Source of the DNA: Leptospira sp.
GTDB taxonomy: Bacteria > Spirochaetota > Leptospiria > Leptospirales > Leptospiraceae
Reading direction: 5' to 3'
Assembly (NCBI GenBank): GCA_002786225.1
Contig: PEQN01000009.1
Span: forward strand, 1-64,000
DNA length: 64,000 bases
Made by a program: the position numbers and the translations under genes
Shown: piece by piece, positions 7,559 to 16,733 of the stretch
Numbering within the stretch: the first letter of the stretch is position 1
How the letters are laid out: each line of letters opens with the position of its first letter
The notes under the pieces: generated by a model
The model's database searches: none
The model's input: only the letters and a program-made list of their open reading frames with translations
What the model was told of the DNA's origin: nothing

Positions 7559-8626
7559 TTATTTACTATTAGACCGTTTTGTGCCTTGTATTTCCAGAAC
7601 AAAATTTTTACCAAAGGCAAGACTTGGTGTAAAAAAACCAGATCCAATTGGTTTCCTAGCAAGTTTTTGAACTGCTAACAAAGCTGATTCAGAAGTAAAA
7701 CGATAGCCTTCCAAAGTATCAATTTGAACAAGAATTTCTTGGCTTCTTGCATTTCGAACTCTGGCTTGGACTAGAGTTCTACCTTGCTCACGCACTTCTT
7801 TAGTTGGTCCTTTTACAAAAGTTCCAATCATACTTTGAGCTAATTTTAGTAATATTTTATTTTTTAGTAAAAGGGAAGTTGGTTGAGTAAACTTTCCGAG
7901 TTTTACTACATTTTCCGGAAAGAAGGTAAAGACTTTGATGTTGGGAATTTTTGTAGAAAGATACGATGTATACACATCTCCCCATGGCAAGGCAAAGAGT
8001 TTCATGCTTTTGCCTTCGAGATGAAAATCTTTGGAAATACTAAATTGAGGAACTTTTTTTAATTCACCATTTTCTCGTATGAAGGATCCCATAGGTGCTT
8101 GGGCTATTGCGCTCTTAGCTGTGCCTGCCGAAACACCTCCAAAACCCACAAAGAGTAAATCCATCTCTATGGCATCTTTCATCTCAGCCTTTGCCATAGC
8201 GGCAGCACAATCTGTAGGAACTATATCAAATCCAACTCCTGGAAGAATTGTGATACCTGCTTTCTTAGCTTCCGAGTCAAGTTTATGCAAATATTCGAAT
8301 ACAGGTATCTCTCCTGTTATATCTAAATAATTTGTTGAGGACTTAATACATGCTTGAGCCATTACTTCAACGGTTTCAACAAAAGGTCCCGCACAGTGTA
8401 GAACAGTATCAAAATTATTTAAAATTTTTGCTACCTCATCAACTGAGGAGAGATCAAAGGAAAGCCATTCTAAGCCTAGTTCTTCAGCTAATTGTTTCAC
8501 TTTTTGAGAATTTCTACCAGCAAGAACAGGAGATTCTGCTCTTTCTTTTGCTAGGCGAGCAATTAAATTGCCAGTATAACCTGTTGCTCCATAGAGCAAC
8601 CAATGATTCTTTTTCTTTTGCTTCAA
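7559..8626 (-). CDS. Saccharopine-dehydrogenase-like NAD(P)-binding oxidoreductase
   Basis: The 355-residue protein begins with a Rossmann motif (LLYGATGYTGNLIARLA) and then has LAGRN, DTVLHCAGPF and NYLDITGE. These are all landmarks of the saccharopine dehydrogenase-like/trans-acting enoyl reductase family. In that family the N-terminal half binds NAD(P) and the rest forms the catalytic lid. True saccharopine dehydrogenase is not implied; relatives act in lipid reduction or are uncharacterised. No membrane segment is clear, though the middle part is moderately hydrophobic. The stop lies 34 bases before sodB and the start 6 bases after the inositol-phosphatase-like gene, so the three are probably co-transcribed. 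Confidence 0.8.
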   Translation of the reverse strand: MKQKKKNHWLLYGATGYTGNLIARLAKERAESPVLAGRNSQKVKQLAEELGLEWLSFDLSSVDEVAKILNNFDTVLHCAGPFVETVEVMAQACIKSSTNYLDITGEIPVFEYLHKLDSEAKKAGITILPGVGFDIVPTDCAAAMAKAEMKDAIEMDLLFVGFGGVSAGTAKSAIAQAPMGSFIRENGELKKVPQFSISKDFHLEGKSMKLFALPWGDVYTSYLSTKIPNIKVFTFFPENVVKLGKFTQPTSLLLKNKILLKLAQSMIGTFVKGPTKEVREQGRTLVQARVRNARSQEILVQIDTLEGYRFTSESALLAVQKLARKPIGSGFFTPSLAFGKNFVLEIQGTKRSNSK

Positions 8627-8632
8627 AATGAT

Positions 8633-9511
8633 TTAATTCCGACCAAGAGATGATTTTGCATTTTTTAGAACTTCTAAGATGGAATCATGTAAGAAACCAT
8701 TCGTAGCTACAATTTCAGGGAGTCCATTGAGGTAATGTTTCCCTTCATAATCAGTTACTTTGCCACCTGCCTCCGCTAAGATGACGGACGTCGCACACAT
8801 ATCCCAATGTTTCACTGTCTTTTCCCAAACTCCATCTAGGCAACCCTCTGCTATCCAACAAAGATCTAAAACCAATGATCCACTTCTTCGTATGCTTCTC
8901 GCATAAGTAACAAGCGCAGTTAAATCTGCCATGATTTCTGGAATATTGTGGGATCGCTTACTAGGTAGATTGGGTGCAAAAATCGACCGAGACAATTCAT
9001 TTGTAGAAGAAGGAAAAATTGTATCACCATTCTTAGTTGCTCCTTCTCCATAAATGGCACTGTAAATATCTTCCAACTCAGGAACAAGAACCACACCTGC
9101 AACAGGTCCTTCTCTATATTCTAATCCTATTGAGATTGCATACATTGGCAAGCCACGAACAAAATTCATAGAACCATCTATGGGATCTATAACCCAACGA
9201 AAACCTGTAGATCCATCAATTGCATCCATATCCTCAACTAACAAAGCATCTTTGGGAAAAGCTTTCTGAAAAAATTCAATCAGAAACTGGCCCATTTTAA
9301 AATCGGCACTATTGATTCTATCTTTTTCTTCTTGGTCAGTTTTGGAACGATAAAGGCGCAATTCTTTCTGCAAATTTCTTGCTGCAAGCATAAATCCTGG
9401 AGAATTAGCTTTGATAACTTCAACTCTTCTTTGGGTTTGGTCTATAGGAAATTCAATTGTGCCCGATGTACTCATTTGATTCAAAATTATTTTAGAATGC
9501 TTTCCATTCAA
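8633..9511 (-). CDS. Inositol-monophosphatase-family phosphatase
   Basis: The 292-residue protein shows the metal-binding motifs of the IMPase superfamily. WVIDPIDGSMNFVRG is the DPxDGTxNF motif, HWDMCATSVILAEAGG is the WDxAAG motif, and LLVEDMDA stands where the acidic pair of the first metal site is expected. The superfamily removes phosphate from inositol, histidinol, fructose bisphosphate or PAP; the substrate here cannot be told. The start is uncertain: ATG at 9511 is the longest, and a second ATG at 9475 (MSTSGTIEF) also lacks a clear ribosome site. The downstream oxidoreductase gene begins 6 bases later. Confidence 0.88.
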   Translation of the reverse strand: MNGKHSKIILNQMSTSGTIEFPIDQTQRRVEVIKANSPGFMLAARNLQKELRLYRSKTDQEEKDRINSADFKMGQFLIEFFQKAFPKDALLVEDMDAIDGSTGFRWVIDPIDGSMNFVRGLPMYAISIGLEYREGPVAGVVLVPELEDIYSAIYGEGATKNGDTIFPSSTNELSRSIFAPNLPSKRSHNIPEIMADLTALVTYARSIRRSGSLVLDLCWIAEGCLDGVWEKTVKHWDMCATSVILAEAGGKVTDYEGKHYLNGLPEIVATNGFLHDSILEVLKNAKSSLGRN

Positions 9512-9520
9512 ATCATATTT

Positions 9521-10465
9521 TTAAGAATCCAAATCTATCTTCCAACATAAATTTCCAGAAGCAGACATCTCTGATTCCGCTCTGTGTTGTCTCAAAAAGG
9601 AATGAAATTTCTTTAGGTCTTGGTCAGAGGAATTAGTATCTATGTATCTTTCGAGAGATGTTATTCGATTCCATATTTCAGGACCTATCTCAGACCATTT
9701 CTTTTCAATAAAGGAAATGTCAGGTATCAAAAATCTTAAACTAAATGATAAAAAATCCATTCCTGCAAGAGTATAAATTTTACCAAGCTTCCAATTTGAA
9801 TCTTGAATGTTTAATGCCTTTTGCAATAAACTTTCTTGTGCTTGGAAGTCTATATCATCAAACATCACAGTGATGGGAAGAATTCTTGAAGGTCCTGCTT
9901 CGTTTGATTGCTTGAATTCTAGTAGTTCCTTCATTTCCAAAGTATCAAAACCAACAATACGACCTCGTTTATAAAAAATTTCCTGAACTGGAACAATTGA
10001 TATTTTAAAATAAATTCTTGAAGACTTAACAGAACTTGTTAATTCTTGAGTAGATTTTTGAAGGATTTCAGAAGGTTTTGCACCTCCTAAATAAAAAAAA
10101 TCAATGCTAAGAACTAAGATAAATTTTTGAGATCCTACACTTGGTATTTCTTTGGTTAGAAAGATTTTTCCTATTTCCTTCTTAGGTCTGGGTTCGGGAA
10201 GAAGCTGCATACTATCGAATAGCATAGGAGCCAATGGTAGAATTTGGTCTAGGTATTCTTGGACTGAGATATAATTTGGACCATTCATAGAGGAACAAGA
10301 AGGTAAAACATAAGTTTCGCCTAATTCTAAATAGGCGCAGTGAAGATTATCCACATAAATAGAATGTTTTTCTTTGTTAAAATGAATATCTCTCGTTTTA
10401 TACGTAGAACTTATGTTAGCTAATCTGTCATTGATCTGCCCTATTTCGTGAATACTAAAAGCCAC
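9521..10465 (-). CDS. Conserved protein of unknown function
   Basis: I do not recognise this 314-residue protein. It has no signal peptide and no membrane segment and looks cytoplasmic. Notable stretches are LELGETYVLPSCSSMNGPNY near residue 50, a hydrophobic strand FILVLSIDFFYLGGAKPSE near 120, and a C-terminal part rich in Trp and Phe. The composition is that of a folded globular protein, and the frame is intact over its full length. It lies between a GH42 glycosidase and an IMPase-like enzyme on the same strand (gaps of 30 and 9 bases), which suggests one operon. No function is claimed. Confidence 0.6.
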   Translation of the reverse strand: MAFSIHEIGQINDRLANISSTYKTRDIHFNKEKHSIYVDNLHCAYLELGETYVLPSCSSMNGPNYISVQEYLDQILPLAPMLFDSMQLLPEPRPKKEIGKIFLTKEIPSVGSQKFILVLSIDFFYLGGAKPSEILQKSTQELTSSVKSSRIYFKISIVPVQEIFYKRGRIVGFDTLEMKELLEFKQSNEAGPSRILPITVMFDDIDFQAQESLLQKALNIQDSNWKLGKIYTLAGMDFLSFSLRFLIPDISFIEKKWSEIGPEIWNRITSLERYIDTNSSDQDLKKFHSFLRQHRAESEMSASGNLCWKIDLDS

Positions 10466-10495
10466 TTAAATTTTATATCCTTTATCCATGATACT

Positions 10496-12475
10496 TTATT
10501 TTGGAATTTTCTGAATCCTATATGCATAAGGTTTTAGAAAGGATAGGCCCAAGAATTTAAATTTAGACGAATAATTCAATGTAATTTCATAATTCCAAAG
10601 TTTACCTACTCGTCTTATTCTTTCTGTTTTCTCTCCTAAAAAGGTAAAAGGTATTTGGTTTTCTCGAAAAATTCTTCTAAAAAGCAAGACCATGGATTCT
10701 GGAGCAAGGGAAGTACCAATATAATAAACTTTTCCCGCATGATAATTGTTAACTGTAGCTGCTGGAGTTCCCTTATAGAATTTCTTGCTATCATTGTACC
10801 AAGCTATTGCCTTTGCGGAAGTAGGTTGTAAAAGTTCACAGAATTTATTGCATTTTCCTCTAAAGAATCGAAATTTTATCTTATAAGATTCTTTTCCAAT
10901 CGCCTCGAATTTTTCTACTGTGACTCCTGCCATTTCTTGAAACACGCCAGGCGTACGTTCTGGTCGCATCCAATGATTTTTTTCCTTAATCCCTGCTCTG
11001 TATCCAAGAACCAAGCAACCGCCATTTCGAACATATTCTTCAAGTCTCTTTACAAAATCTGCATCTATCATGGTATACAAAGGTAGAATTATTATTTTAT
11101 ACTTTTGCAAATCGACTAAATCACTTGGAATTAAGTGAGTATTTACATTCAAAATATTGGCACCTGCATACCAGGTTGCAATTTCAATATCATAGCCTAC
11201 GCTCGCAAAAGCTGTAGGTTCAAAACGCAATCCATCGGTTAATGGTTGGTGTTTGTAATTTCTAACATTGTCAATATCGGTAACTAAGGCTACCTCAGCT
11301 GGATAAGGCTCGTCTACGAAATCATCAGCTACTTCTTGCAACTCAGTAATTGTTTTTTGTAACTCATAGTATTTATTTGTGAGTTGCTTACCATGGTCAA
11401 GGATTCCATAACACAACTGTTCTTGTCCAAAAAGAGCAGTTCTATATCGAAAGAAAAAGATTTGGTTTGCTCCATGAGCTATTGCTTGGACAAGCCAAAG
11501 TCCAATCTGTCCAGGAGGAGGAAGGTAGCCTAGAGTATCATGACCTTGTTGTCCTGAAAATTGTTCCATAACTGTATATGGATGGTTTTTAAGACCTCTG
11601 GCATATTGAAGAGTCATAGCTACCATAGGATGAGGGAAGGGTTCAAGCTGGGGACCCCAGACAGGATAGTTGTCCCAGGAAACATAGTCCAGCTCACTAA
11701 AGACTCGACTCATTTCTGTTACAGGAAGAAAGGGACTAGGATAGAGATTGGTTGTAATTGGAATATTTGGAGAATTCTTACGAATGATTTTGGTCTGAAA
11801 TTGAACATATTCTATGATTAAATCTGAATTGTATCGATAGTAATCTTGTATCATAGCTGGATTGAATCCACTCGCTACATGAGATGCTGGCAGTGGAATT
11901 TCATTCCAATCATTGTAGACTAGCCCCCAAAAAGATGCTCCCCAATTCTCATTTAGGTTTGAAATCGTTTTGTATTTTATTTTCAACCATTTTCGGAATC
12001 CTAGTAATGCTGAATTAGAATAGGAGACATCAGATCCTTCATGACCAATTTCATTATCAATTTGCCATGCACGTAAAGATGGATGAGAACCCAAAGCTTG
12101 GGTCATTTTCGTTACAATACGTTCTGTAGATTTTTTAAAATCTAAGGAAGAAAAGCAAGCCTGTCTACGAGTACCTATCGTACGAATGATTCCATTCTTA
12201 GAAGTCTGAACAATTGATGGATATTTCTTGTACAACCAAGGAGGAAAGGTTGCAGTAGGAGTTCCCAAGATAACTCCCATGCCATGCTTGTGAAGAAGAT
12301 CCATTACTTTTGCAAAAAAGCTAAAATCAAATTTACCTTCTTTAGGTTCCATCAAAGCCCATGAAAATTCAGCTAAGCGGACTTGGGATAAGCCCATAGA
12401 TTTCATGATTAGGATATCTTCTTCCCAATCTTTTGGATTCCATTGTTCAGGATAATAGGCTGCACCGAAAATCAT
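10496..12475 (-). CDS. GH42 family glycoside hydrolase (beta-galactosidase type)
   Basis: The 659-residue protein has the GH42 layout: a TIM-barrel catalytic domain (about 1-370), a trimerisation/Rossmann-like domain (about 380-590, with ILPLYTMIDADF and GGCLVLGYRAG) and a short beta domain. FGAAYYPEQW at the N-terminus is a family signature. Glu142 in QIDNEIG is the expected acid/base and Glu304 in VMEQFSGQQ the expected nucleophile. Such enzymes release beta-linked galactose (sometimes arabinose) from short glycans. No signal peptide is present, so it acts in the cytoplasm. No sugar transporter or repressor lies near it. It heads the minus-strand run that ends with sodB. Confidence 0.88.
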   Translation of the reverse strand: MIFGAAYYPEQWNPKDWEEDILIMKSMGLSQVRLAEFSWALMEPKEGKFDFSFFAKVMDLLHKHGMGVILGTPTATFPPWLYKKYPSIVQTSKNGIIRTIGTRRQACFSSLDFKKSTERIVTKMTQALGSHPSLRAWQIDNEIGHEGSDVSYSNSALLGFRKWLKIKYKTISNLNENWGASFWGLVYNDWNEIPLPASHVASGFNPAMIQDYYRYNSDLIIEYVQFQTKIIRKNSPNIPITTNLYPSPFLPVTEMSRVFSELDYVSWDNYPVWGPQLEPFPHPMVAMTLQYARGLKNHPYTVMEQFSGQQGHDTLGYLPPPGQIGLWLVQAIAHGANQIFFFRYRTALFGQEQLCYGILDHGKQLTNKYYELQKTITELQEVADDFVDEPYPAEVALVTDIDNVRNYKHQPLTDGLRFEPTAFASVGYDIEIATWYAGANILNVNTHLIPSDLVDLQKYKIIILPLYTMIDADFVKRLEEYVRNGGCLVLGYRAGIKEKNHWMRPERTPGVFQEMAGVTVEKFEAIGKESYKIKFRFFRGKCNKFCELLQPTSAKAIAWYNDSKKFYKGTPAATVNNYHAGKVYYIGTSLAPESMVLLFRRIFRENQIPFTFLGEKTERIRRVGKLWNYEITLNYSSKFKFLGLSFLKPYAYRIQKIPK

Positions 12476-12552
12476 AAATATCTCCCTTTTCTACTTGCTT
12501 GCTTAAGCTATTGAGATAGGATGAAACTAGAAGTTTTTTCTGCAATTCAATA

Positions 12553-13404
12553 ATGTCTGATCTCTTTATAACAGGTATCTTACCCAAATCACACTTTCGA
12601 TTTACTTTAATCGATTGCTCTGATATTTGTTCTCACCTAGATAGAATTCATGATTTGGATTTTCGTATGTCGAATTTCTTATCTAAAACCATGATGGGTG
12701 CCTTCTTCTTAGCAAGAATGGTAAAGGAAGACCAAAGAATTAGTATTCAATGGAAGGATGAATTCAAACATTCCGTTCTCGCTTACTCGAATCACATAGG
12801 TATTATGAAAGGTGTCGCCTATCCTGGTGAATTTGCAAAAGGTGATATAAGAAATGAATTCATCTTAGGTTCGGGAATTCTCAAAGTTATTCGATGGAGT
12901 CCGGATGCAGATCCTTACCAATCTTTTACAACTTTAGTAGAAGATACCTTCGAAACAAATTTGATAAAATACATCAATGATTCTGAACAACAACTAACTA
13001 TGATTTATATGGATACTCAATCAATTTCTTTTGGTAAAATAGCTGCAAAAGGACTCTTTCTCCAAGCCTTACCAGAAGCAACAGATGCTGACCGAATTAA
13101 AATACAAGGCTTTGCTGATGCCAATTTGAATCGAGAAATCATGAGCAACAAAACGATTGAAGAAATTTGCAATGAATTGCCAGCTATTTTTCAAGAGGAA
13201 GTTAGAGTATTAGATAAGGATAAACCACATTTAATTTGCGATTGTTCCCGAATGAAAATATCCCAAGTTTTGGTTTCATTAGGTGAACAAGAAGTTCGGG
13301 AAATTCTTACAGAACAAGGAAAGATTGAAGTTGAATGTGAATTTTGTAAGAGTTTATACAATTTCAAAGATGAGGATGTAGTTAAACTCTTTCCTAAAGA
13401 ATGA
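12553..13404 (+). CDS. hslO: Hsp33 redox-regulated chaperone
   Basis: This 283-residue protein matches Hsp33 along its length. The N-terminal substrate-binding domain contains GAFFLARMVKEDQR and SQSISFGKIAAKGLFLQALPEA-type segments. The C-terminal zinc switch has the pairs CDC (near residue 228) and CEFC (near 262), which hold zinc when reduced and form disulfides under oxidative stress. It heads a plus-strand operon with tsaE, whose ATG overlaps this stop codon (ATGA), then tsaB and rnr. No clear ribosome site precedes the ATG. Coupling of Hsp33 to t6A genes is probably operon packing rather than function. Confidence 0.93.
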   Translation: MSDLFITGILPKSHFRFTLIDCSDICSHLDRIHDLDFRMSNFLSKTMMGAFFLARMVKEDQRISIQWKDEFKHSVLAYSNHIGIMKGVAYPGEFAKGDIRNEFILGSGILKVIRWSPDADPYQSFTTLVEDTFETNLIKYINDSEQQLTMIYMDTQSISFGKIAAKGLFLQALPEATDADRIKIQGFADANLNREIMSNKTIEEICNELPAIFQEEVRVLDKDKPHLICDCSRMKISQVLVSLGEQEVREILTEQGKIEVECEFCKSLYNFKDEDVVKLFPKE

Positions 13405-13844
13405 AATTTTTTAAACAAGTTGGATTAGAAGACTATTTGAAAATATTTGAAGTGATTCAAAGAGATTTTATAAACCAACAAAAATTGAACATCATAGCTT
13501 TGTCAGGTGAAATGGGAGCAGGAAAGACAACATTTACCAGAAACTTTTTACAGTATTTAGGAACTTCTGACTTAGTTAATTCACCTACATTTTCACTTTT
13601 AAATGAATATACATTAAACAACGGAATGGAGGTTTTTCATTTCGATTTATATAGATTGCAAGATATTTCTGAAGTTGATGAATTAGGTTTTGAAGGTATT
13701 TGGGGTCTTAAGGGACTAAGCATTATTGAATGGTGGCAAAAGGCAGATGCATTGATTCCTTATCCTAGACTTCAAATTAAAATTTCGATTGAAAGTTCAG
13801 AGACAAGGAAGATTGAAATAGAAATAGTGGAAGATAATAAATGA
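13401..13844 (+). CDS. tsaE: tRNA t6A biosynthesis ATPase TsaE
   Basis: This 147-residue protein has the Walker A motif SGEMGAGKTTF and the family motif SPTFSLLNEY followed by HFDLYRLQD. It is the ATPase that resets the TsaB-TsaD complex during threonylcarbamoylation of A37 in ANN-decoding tRNAs. Its ATG overlaps the stop of hslO by four bases and its stop overlaps the ATG of tsaB the same way, so the three are translationally coupled. Length is typical for the family. Confidence 0.93.
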   Translation: MKFFKQVGLEDYLKIFEVIQRDFINQQKLNIIALSGEMGAGKTTFTRNFLQYLGTSDLVNSPTFSLLNEYTLNNGMEVFHFDLYRLQDISEVDELGFEGIWGLKGLSIIEWWQKADALIPYPRLQIKISIESSETRKIEIEIVEDNK

Positions 13845-14494
13845 ATATTCTTTATTTTGATACTTCCACCGATTGGATAGTAGTCCAAGTATGGAATCTA
13901 TCTAGTCAAAAAATTATTTATAGCTTCAAACAAAGTTGTCCTAAAGAAGCTTCTTTTCGTCTAACAAAAGAGATAAAGAACGCTTTAGATGTTTCTGAAA
14001 TCTCTAAACCCGACCTTATCGTAGTCTCCAAAGGCCCTGGTTCTTTTACTGGAATAAGAATTTCAGTAAGTACTGCAAGAAACTTAGCTCAATTGTGGAA
14101 GATTCCATGTTTTGGATTAGATACTTTAGAAGTTTATTTAGATTATTACTTAACAATTAGCAAGTACAAATCAACTATAGTTCTCATAGACGGGAAAATG
14201 AAAAAATTCTTTTTTAGAATGAATGATCAAGCTCATATACCGAAAACTGAAGATTTGACTATCCAAGAAATCCAACAAAAAATCCAAAATTTTCCCGATA
14301 AAGAATGGAATATTATTTGCAATTCGATCTTAGATATACAATATAAAACCTTAGATCTGAATGAAGATTATCCAGATATTCAAGGTTCTATTCTTTTCAA
14401 AAAATTAGATTTCTTCCTAGACAAAGACAAATCTAAAGAATACAATTATACAAATTTACTTCCCAATTACATGAGGGGAACATATGTCGATTAA
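13841..14494 (+). CDS. tsaB: tRNA t6A biosynthesis protein TsaB
   Basis: The 217-residue protein is an ASKHA-fold TsaB. NILYFDTSTDWIVV is the first phosphate-like motif, VSKGPGSFTGIRISVSTARNLA is the family signature, and CFGLDTLE follows. TsaB is the non-catalytic scaffold for TsaD in t6A synthesis. The start is coupled to tsaE by a four-base overlap, and the 3' end overlaps rnr by 11 bases with the rnr ribosome site (GAGGGG) inside the coding region. tsaD is not in the window. Confidence 0.92.
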   Translation: MNILYFDTSTDWIVVQVWNLSSQKIIYSFKQSCPKEASFRLTKEIKNALDVSEISKPDLIVVSKGPGSFTGIRISVSTARNLAQLWKIPCFGLDTLEVYLDYYLTISKYKSTIVLIDGKMKKFFFRMNDQAHIPKTEDLTIQEIQQKIQNFPDKEWNIICNSILDIQYKTLDLNEDYPDIQGSILFKKLDFFLDKDKSKEYNYTNLLPNYMRGTYVD

Positions 14495-16733
14495 AAAACC
14501 AAAACGTAACCATATCACACCAGAAAGCAATAAGCGAACTAATCGTACGCAAGGATCAGATAATTTTTCTTTCTATAAGAAAATCATCGATTACTTTATC
14601 ATTCGGGCAGGACAAAGTACAACTCGAACTGAGTTAATTCAAAAGTTTGCAACCGAAGAACCAATTAAAAATAAAAAAGAAGAAATATCCAAATCAAAAA
14701 AGAAACCACTAAAAGGAAGCAGTGCAAAGAAGAACGAAAGAAAATCGAAGAAACTCGAATGGATAGAAAATCTTCTCTTCCTATTTGAAACAGAAGGTTT
14801 AATAAAAATGGAAAAGAAATCTATTCTTATCAAAAGACCATTTACATTAATAGGTAAGATTTCTTTAAGCGCTAAAGGAGATGGTTTCGTTAAATTAGCA
14901 AGTGGTAATGAGGCCTTTGTTCCAGGAAATAAATCTGATACTGCGATGGCTGGTGATTTAGTAGAAATTTCACCTATTGGTCTTGGACGAAAAGATCGTA
15001 TGGAAGCAGAAGTATTACGCATTCATAAACGTGGAAGAGTTCTCTATCGAATGAAAGTAAGAGAGATAGAGGATAAATTTATCTTTGGTAAATTTCTTGA
15101 TATGACTGGTGAAGAAAAGGAAGGGCTACTCTTAAAGAAATCTCTTCTAATTGATCATATTAAAAACATTAAAATAGATGATGTACTCATCGTAAAGATG
15201 AAAGATATAGATTCAAATGAACCTAATCTTTATGAAGTTAGCTTTGTAAGATTTGAATCAGATTCTAAAGAAGATCCAGATTTTCTTAGAGTAATGATGA
15301 AATACAATTTTCAACAAAATCATCCAGATCATATATCTATTGATTATCCCGAAGAAGTTTCTTCAAAAACTGTTAGTGATTGGAAATCAAGAAAAGATCT
15401 CACTAAACTATATGCTATCACTATCGATGGAGCTACAGCAAAAGATTTTGATGATGCTATATCTTTTGTAATAGAAGACAATAAGATTCGATTATGGGTT
15501 CATATTGCGGACGTTTCGTACTATGTTCGTCAAGGAACTGCTTTGGATGATGAGGCTTATCAAAGAGCTACCTCTGTTTATCTTTCTAATAGAGTTATAC
15601 CTATGCTACCTCCTGTCTTATCTGAAAATCTTTGCAGCCTTGTATCCAAAACCAATAGACTCGCTTTTACTGCTGAAATGGAGGCAGACTTTGATGGGAA
15701 TATCACTAATGCAAAATTTTATAAATCCGTCATCAATGTAGATCAAAGATATACTTATGAAATGGCGGAAGAAGAAATTCTTCAGAATGATCCAAAAAAT
15801 TGGATGGTTCAACTTAATCAATTTGCGAAAGCCCTACGAAAAAAACGAATGGATTCTGGAAGGGTAGATTTAAATCTCAAAGAAAGTATAATGGAAATTG
15901 GGAAAAATTTTACACCAATTTCCATTCAAACAAAAGAGAGGTTACAGAGTCATATTTTAATTGAGGAAATGATGCTTTCAGCTAACACTAAGGTTGCGGA
16001 ATTCTTACGCAAGAAGAAGGCACCAGCATTGAATCGAATTCACGAAGCTATGGATAGTGAAAAACTAGAAGCCTTAAATGCTTTTTTAAAATTAAATTCA
16101 ATGAACATCCAGATTAAAAATGCAGATTATGGTAATATAAAAAAAGTTCTGGAAGAGATCCATGATAAACCAATCGAGAAAGTTTTTAATTATCTCTTAC
16201 TAAGAAGCTTTATGCAAGCCTATTATGGACCTGAGTATTTGGGACATTGGGGACTTGGATTTCAAGATTATTGTCATTTTACTTCACCTATTCGTAGGTA
16301 TCCAGATTTGATTGTTCATAGAGTTTTACATTCTGTTCTACTGAACGAGTCTCTTCCTTACACAATAGATAATCTAAAAAGCATGGGTATACATACTTCC
16401 GAAGAGGAAAGAAAGGCAGCTGATGCGGAAAGAGATATATTCAAATTGAAAGCTTGCAGATATCTTGAATCTACTAATAAAACTAAATTTATTGCTCACA
16501 TAACTGGTTATAAACCAACAATGGTATTCGTGGAGTTAGATGATCCAATGATGGAAGCTAGCATTCCAAAATCTTATTTTACAAATGAATTTGAATTAGT
16601 TGGTCGAAATCCATTTACATTTTATTCTAAAAAGTATTCTAAGGATTTTGTTATAGGTCAAAAACTTGAAGTCGAATTAGAAAAGATAGATTACGAAGAT
16701 ATCAAGGTTTATGTTAAATTGATTCAATTTTGA
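14484..16733 (+). CDS. rnr: Ribonuclease R
   Basis: This 749-residue RNB-family 3'-to-5' exoribonuclease degrades structured RNA. The order is a Lys-rich basic N-terminus (about 1-95, including KKEEISKSKKKPLKG), cold-shock-type OB domains (about 115-260), the RNB catalytic domain from TIDGATAKDFDDAISF (near 312; the Asp cluster binds Mg), the HFTSPIRRYPDLIVHR motif near 605, and a C-terminal S1 domain (about 665-745). A GAGGGG box precedes the ATG inside tsaB. Its 3' end overlaps the convergent gene at 16724 by ten bases. Confidence 0.95.
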   Translation: MSIKKPKRNHITPESNKRTNRTQGSDNFSFYKKIIDYFIIRAGQSTTRTELIQKFATEEPIKNKKEEISKSKKKPLKGSSAKKNERKSKKLEWIENLLFLFETEGLIKMEKKSILIKRPFTLIGKISLSAKGDGFVKLASGNEAFVPGNKSDTAMAGDLVEISPIGLGRKDRMEAEVLRIHKRGRVLYRMKVREIEDKFIFGKFLDMTGEEKEGLLLKKSLLIDHIKNIKIDDVLIVKMKDIDSNEPNLYEVSFVRFESDSKEDPDFLRVMMKYNFQQNHPDHISIDYPEEVSSKTVSDWKSRKDLTKLYAITIDGATAKDFDDAISFVIEDNKIRLWVHIADVSYYVRQGTALDDEAYQRATSVYLSNRVIPMLPPVLSENLCSLVSKTNRLAFTAEMEADFDGNITNAKFYKSVINVDQRYTYEMAEEEILQNDPKNWMVQLNQFAKALRKKRMDSGRVDLNLKESIMEIGKNFTPISIQTKERLQSHILIEEMMLSANTKVAEFLRKKKAPALNRIHEAMDSEKLEALNAFLKLNSMNIQIKNADYGNIKKVLEEIHDKPIEKVFNYLLLRSFMQAYYGPEYLGHWGLGFQDYCHFTSPIRRYPDLIVHRVLHSVLLNESLPYTIDNLKSMGIHTSEEERKAADAERDIFKLKACRYLESTNKTKFIAHITGYKPTMVFVELDDPMMEASIPKSYFTNEFELVGRNPFTFYSKKYSKDFVIGQKLEVELEKIDYEDIKVYVKLIQF

